From: Streptomyces sp. M41(2017)
GTDB taxonomy: Bacteria; Actinomycetota; Actinomycetes; Streptomycetales; Streptomycetaceae
Length of the DNA: 64,000 nt
Reading direction: 5' to 3'
Assembly (NCBI RefSeq): GCF_002078175.1
Contig: NZ_MWFK01000001.1
Span: forward strand, 2,604,001-2,668,000
In this document: piece after piece, positions 60,556-64,000 of the stretch
Numbering within the stretch: the stretch's first letter is position 1
Layout: each line of letters opens with the position of its first letter
Made by a program: the position numbers and the translations under genes
Notes under the pieces: model-generated
What the model saw: only the letters and a program-made list of their open reading frames with translations
Told to the model about the DNA's origin: nothing
The model's database searches: none

Positions 60556-61137
60556 ATGCGTGACGAAGACGAAGTCGAGCTCGGGGAATGGGAGTTCATC
60601 GGACGCCGGGGGACGGATCCCGTCCGGCTCGTTCCCGGTGAGGTGATCGCCGCTGTGCCCGAGGCGCGAAGACTGGCGGAGGAGTCCGGACAGGACGTCT
60701 CCTTCGACTATCTGGACGACGGCGCGGTGCTCCGCATGCTGCGCCTTCGGCACGAGGACGAACAGGAGATGTTCACGGCGGGCTTCAGGACCGGGGTGCC
60801 CCTCGCGCTCATCGGGTTCGGCGGGGCGGTCTACTGGGGTGGCGTGGCGCAGTACTGGGAGTCGGACCGGGCGCGGCTCGTCTACCTCGCCGCCGCGGGC
60901 ATCGCCGTTCTGCTTCTGCTGGGCTTCTGGATCCGAGCCGCGGTACGACACTGGGGTGATCCCGCCCGGCAGAATGTCCGTGCGAGAGCGAAGAGGTATC
61001 GCGAGGTCGCGCACGTGGCCCGCGACGGAGGGGCCGAGGTTCCCGCGGGCTATCCGCACTACGGCCCGTACCCCTTTGCGGCCACGTACCGGCATGGCGT
61101 GGAGGAACGCGGCCGGGACGGGAGGAGTGGGGCGTGA
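60556..61137 (+). CDS. Two-helix membrane protein of the T7SS substrate module
   Basis: 193 residues. An acidic N-terminal cytosolic region (EWEFIGRRGTDPVRLVPGEV) is followed by helices VPLALIGFGGAVYWGGVAQY and LVYLAAAGIAVLLLLGFWIR, then a basic cytosolic tail. No domain is recognised. It lies 26 bp after the substrate-like gene and overlaps the next gene (GTGA), so it belongs to the same operon. Confidence 0.65.
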   Translation: MRDEDEVELGEWEFIGRRGTDPVRLVPGEVIAAVPEARRLAEESGQDVSFDYLDDGAVLRMLRLRHEDEQEMFTAGFRTGVPLALIGFGGAVYWGGVAQYWESDRARLVYLAAAGIAVLLLLGFWIRAAVRHWGDPARQNVRARAKRYREVAHVARDGGAEVPAGYPHYGPYPFAATYRHGVEERGRDGRSGA

Positions 61138-61802
61138 CCGTCATATCGGCCGAAGGCGGTATGCGGGAATCGGTGGACCGGAACGGCATCGACATCCGTT
61201 GGATCATGCCCGACGGCTTCTTCGAGATCCCGATGGACGCGGAGGATCTGGACGAGACCGCCGACCGCCTGATGGAACTCGCCCGGACCGTGATGCCGGA
61301 GGCCGACTTCGCCGTGCAACTGGAGTGGGCCGTCATGCTGGCCGCTCACTACGACTCGTTCGTCGAAGCGGGAGTGCACTACTCGGGGTTCGTCCTCACC
61401 GAGGTCGAAGGCACGCGTTGCACGGCCACGGTGACCGTGAGCATGATCGACCTCGATGCCGAGGCCGGCCCCCGTCCCGTGGGGTTCCTGGGCTCGTCCC
61501 TGCGACACCTCGGCATCGGACAGGTCAGCGAGATCGATCTGCCGTGCGGTCCCGCCGTCTGCTGCATCGGGGAGCGCCAAGGCAGTCTGGACGGCGGTCT
61601 TACGGTGTCGGGCAAGGACGAGGCTCTTCGGACGTCCTTCATCCAGGTCCAGGTGCCGTTGACCAACGGGACCGTCGTGGTACTGGAGATGAGCACGCCC
61701 ACACCTGAAGGATGGGACGTGTTCTCGTCCATGTTCGCCGGGGTGGCGAAGAGCGTGCGCCTGTTCGACGTGGAGGGCGAGTCGCTGGTGATGCCGGCAT
61801 GA
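61134..61802 (+). CDS. Conserved protein of unknown function, T7SS module
   Basis: 222 residues starting at GTG 61134 (overlap). It has DIRWIMPDGFFEIPMDAEDL, an Asp/Glu-rich helix, GVHYSGFVLTEVEG, CTATVTVSMIDLDAE and VQVPLTNGTVVVLEMSTPTP: an alpha/beta soluble protein without a signal. It shares its order of elements with the next gene's product, and both may be diverged copies. A chaperone or immunity role is possible but not shown. Confidence 0.6.
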   Translation: MTVISAEGGMRESVDRNGIDIRWIMPDGFFEIPMDAEDLDETADRLMELARTVMPEADFAVQLEWAVMLAAHYDSFVEAGVHYSGFVLTEVEGTRCTATVTVSMIDLDAEAGPRPVGFLGSSLRHLGIGQVSEIDLPCGPAVCCIGERQGSLDGGLTVSGKDEALRTSFIQVQVPLTNGTVVVLEMSTPTPEGWDVFSSMFAGVAKSVRLFDVEGESLVMPA

Positions 61803-62362
61803 CGACCGGACCGGACGTCTCGGCACCGCCCAAGGACTATCGACTGCTGGTCCCGCGGGAATGGTTCAGGATCGACCTTGGCCATGAGCGGTGGCGCCGA
61901 GAGCTGAAGACGTTCGTGGACCGTCAGGCCGAGGGCAAGAGTGTCCCGGCGGAGGTCACCCAGGAAGCCTGGGCGACCCTGCGCAACACGGCTGAAGCCG
62001 CCGTGGCCCAGGGCGCGTTGGAGCTCTTTCTGCGGCCGGAACTGCGGGACGGCAGCATCCTGCCCGTGTCGCTCGTGGTGAGTCTGATCCCCACGCCCGG
62101 CGCTCCCTCCCCCGACCAGCTCTTCGCTTCCTTCAGCGAGCGGGAGCGCAGTAAGGGGACCGGCGCCGAGGTGTCCACCGTCGTTCTGCCCGCCGGCGAA
62201 GCGGTCCGGATTCGCACAGGGACGACCATGGACTGGTACATCCATATGCCAGGGTCCGTCGGCTACCTGGTCCTCGGCTTCGTCGTCCCCCTCACCGGAG
62301 TGGACGGCGCGATGGGACGCCTGTGCACCTCGATCGTGGAGTCCCTGCGCTGGATCATGTGA
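61799..62362 (+). CDS. Conserved protein of unknown function, T7SS module
   Basis: 187 residues, coupled to the previous gene by ATGA. DYRLLVPREWFRIDLGHERW parallels the previous protein's start region, GALELFLRPELRDGSILPVS and LVVSLIPTPGAP its middle, and YLVLGFVVPLTGVDGAMGRL its end, finishing in SIVESLRWIM. Soluble, no known domain. Confidence 0.6.
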   Translation: MTTGPDVSAPPKDYRLLVPREWFRIDLGHERWRRELKTFVDRQAEGKSVPAEVTQEAWATLRNTAEAAVAQGALELFLRPELRDGSILPVSLVVSLIPTPGAPSPDQLFASFSERERSKGTGAEVSTVVLPAGEAVRIRTGTTMDWYIHMPGSVGYLVLGFVVPLTGVDGAMGRLCTSIVESLRWIM

Positions 62363-62569
62363 GCCGGGTACCTCTCGGCTCCTCGACTCGGCCGGATGGA
62401 CTTTGCTTCCGGGACGTCCGCAGAGGCTCGCACTGACGGTCTCTGTACGCCCCCTTTGCTCGTCATTGGTTGCCGCCTCGAAAACGCGTGCAACAGGGTG
62501 GGGGACGGCCGCCGTGAGGTGGGTGTGCCGGACGAGGCAGCCGCGGGGGCCGCCGGAAGGCACACGGGG

Positions 62570-62890
62570 GTGGCAGTGGCGGATCACATCGCGGTGTCCA
62601 CGTCGGAGTTGCGGGACATCAGCCGCTCCGTCGCGAAGCTCACGTCGCACTTCGAGGGCGCCAAGGACCTGGTCGACTCCTACGACGCGGAGATGGGGTC
62701 GGGCGAAGTCGCCGACGCCCTGGACGCGTTCGCGGACGACTGGAAGAAGAAGCGCAAGCAGCTCTGCGACGGTCTGGAATTCCTCGGCAGGACGGCCGGC
62801 GAGGCCGCCAAGGCGTACGACGGCCTGGATCAGCACCTCGCCGACGCCCTGCTCAAGTCCCAGTCCGGCAAGGGCGGCAGCGGCACATGA
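62570..62890 (+). CDS. WXG100-like protein, partner of the second T7SS substrate-like protein
   Basis: About 106 residues: STSELRDISRSVAKLTSHFE, GSGEVADALDAFADDWKKKR, and AKAYDGLDQHLADALLK with YDGLD (YxxxD). It closely follows the layout of the gene at 58962. GTG 62570 follows GGAAGG by nine bases; GTG 62576 is an alternative. Its stop overlaps the next ATG. The 207-bp gap before it shows nothing certain, so the second module may have its own promoter. Confidence 0.75.
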   Translation: MAVADHIAVSTSELRDISRSVAKLTSHFEGAKDLVDSYDAEMGSGEVADALDAFADDWKKKRKQLCDGLEFLGRTAGEAAKAYDGLDQHLADALLKSQSGKGGSGT

Positions 62891-64000
62891 GCGACGACTT
62901 CTCCGGCGTCGACTGGCAGACGGCCCGCTACGACGACCGGGAGTTCACCCCGGGCGATCCCTACGAGGTCGCCCGGCTCGGCAAACGCATCGCCGACACC
63001 GCCGCCCTCATCGAGGACCAGGCGACCAAGCTGCACAACCTGGTCGACGGGAACGGGTGGGACTCCGACGCGGGCCGCGCGTTCCAGCAGAAGACCGAGG
63101 ACACCGTCGGGCTGCTGACCGCGTCGCACCACCGGTACGCGGCCGCGGCGGACGCCCTGGGCTCTCGCGTGGGCTCCGCTCCCTCCGACGAGCACCAGCA
63201 CACCGACTGGGCCACCGCACTCGACCACGCGCAGAACCTCACGCGGGACGCCCTGAGGAAGGCCAAGGCCGCCGACGCCGACCGCAGCCACTGCCAGAAG
63301 CAGATCGACCAGCACCCCGGGCCCGACGACCACCCGGACAAGAAGAAGCTGGACAAGCAGAAGGAGTGCGCCGACGGCGACCTGGAGGACGCCAAGACGG
63401 CCCTCCGGCGGGCCCTGTCGTACCGGGACACCCAAGCCGGGTACGCCACGTCGGCCATCCACGACGCGGTCGAACACGACGGACTCAAGGACCCCCGGCA
63501 CCACTGGTGGGACAACTGGAAGGACTGGGTCGCGGACATCGGCCACTGGGCCGGAGTCGCCGCAGCCGTCCTCGGCGTACTGGCCCTCGTCCTGAGCTGG
63601 GTACCGGTACTCGGCGAAGTGCTCGCCGCCCTCGCCCTCATCGCCTCGGTCGTGGCCCTGGTCTGCGACACGATCTCCGCCCTCGACGGCAAGGGCACAT
63701 GGCTCGACGTCGCCATCGACGCCGTCGGCGTCCTGTCCTTCGGCGCCGGCCGCGTCCTCGGCACGACCGCCAAGGAAGCCGCCGTCGCCGCCCGCGGGGC
63801 CTCCGCCCTGAAGGACGTGCAACTGGCGAAGGACATGGGCCTGAACCCGGCGGCCGCCCGCGGCCTCGCGGAAGCGCTCAACGGGGTCAAGCCCGGCCAG
63901 ATCGGCAAGGCACTGGCGGAGGGGCCGGCAGAACTCCTGCCCCGCATGAAGTCGGTGGTCAAGGAGTCCCTGAACGTCAAGGCGTACGTCGACGACATCC
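62887..64000 (+). CDS. Putative T7SS-secreted protein, C-terminus outside the window
   Basis: 371 residues visible. FTPGDPYEVARLGKRIADTA and VDGNGWDSDAGRAFQQKTED match the start of the gene at 59264. A lysine/aspartate-rich coiled region follows, then two hydrophobic segments (GHWAGVAAAVLGVLALVLSW; VLAALALIASVVALVCDTIS) and KGTWLDVAIDAVGVLSFGAG. The end, where a toxin domain would be, is cut by the window edge. ATG 62887 overlaps the WXG100-like stop. Confidence 0.78.
   Translation, partial: MSDDFSGVDWQTARYDDREFTPGDPYEVARLGKRIADTAALIEDQATKLHNLVDGNGWDSDAGRAFQQKTEDTVGLLTASHHRYAAAADALGSRVGSAPSDEHQHTDWATALDHAQNLTRDALRKAKAADADRSHCQKQIDQHPGPDDHPDKKKLDKQKECADGDLEDAKTALRRALSYRDTQAGYATSAIHDAVEHDGLKDPRHHWWDNWKDWVADIGHWAGVAAAVLGVLALVLSWVPVLGEVLAALALIASVVALVCDTISALDGKGTWLDVAIDAVGVLSFGAGRVLGTTAKEAAVAARGASALKDVQLAKDMGLNPAAARGLAEALNGVKPGQIGKALAEGPAELLPRMKSVVKESLNVKAYVDDI

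Overview
The window is high-GC chromosomal DNA from a Streptomyces-type actinomycete. The signs are very strong G/C bias at third codon positions, GTG starts, ATGA/GTGA gene overlaps, the complete futalosine menaquinone gene group, a WhiJ-type regulator trio, an ESX-like type VII secretion locus, and the block hemL - phosphatase - ResA/CcdA/ResB/CcsB. No tRNA, rRNA, CRISPR array, insertion sequence or prophage was seen.

Layout. 1-9 kb holds potassium and permease functions: a truncated APC permease, a KimA-like K+ importer, a small membrane protein, and divergently the kdp operon (a 27-residue microprotein, then kdpF, A, B, C) without kdpDE. 9-16 kb is accessory: a GNAT enzyme, a class F-type sortase with a repeat-bearing surface protein, a SAV_915-like protein with a diaminopimelate decarboxylase, a universal stress protein and an SDR. 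16-24.7 kb is housekeeping: hemL, a histidine phosphatase, a deacetylase-like lipoprotein and the System II cytochrome c maturation operon. 24.7-35 kb is mixed: a membrane-anchored periplasmic-binding-fold protein coupled to a P-loop NTPase, a 2OG oxygenase overlapping a yeast-type cytosine deaminase, a Tat-exported TIM-barrel protein, a methyltransferase, a deletion scar joining two gene remnants, and a DMT transporter overlapping a LysR gene. 35-41 kb carries the late menaquinone genes mqnL, mqnP, ubiX/mqnM and mqnE with an Lrp regulator; mqnA lies apart at 50.6 kb. 41-48 kb is a fatty-acid group (TetR, MaoC hydratase, FabG4-type reductase, thiolase, acyl-CoA ligase) with a two-palindrome operator. 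48-50 kb is the WhiJ-like trio and a cold-shock gene. 51-64 kb holds a transmembrane Ser/Thr kinase, an FHA-bearing EssC-type ATPase, three WXG100-like proteins, two T7SS-substrate-like proteins and three unrecognised partners; the last gene runs off the right edge.

The most unusual signal is a phased direct-repeat element of four CGTMA half-sites spaced 11, 21 and 11 bp. It occurs upstream of kdp, of the SAV_915-lysA pair and of the universal stress gene. A half copy lies upstream of the gene opposite kdp, and a degenerate copy lies near the first APC permease. It predicts a small potassium/stress regulon under an OmpR-like response regulator; the regulator's identity is inferred.
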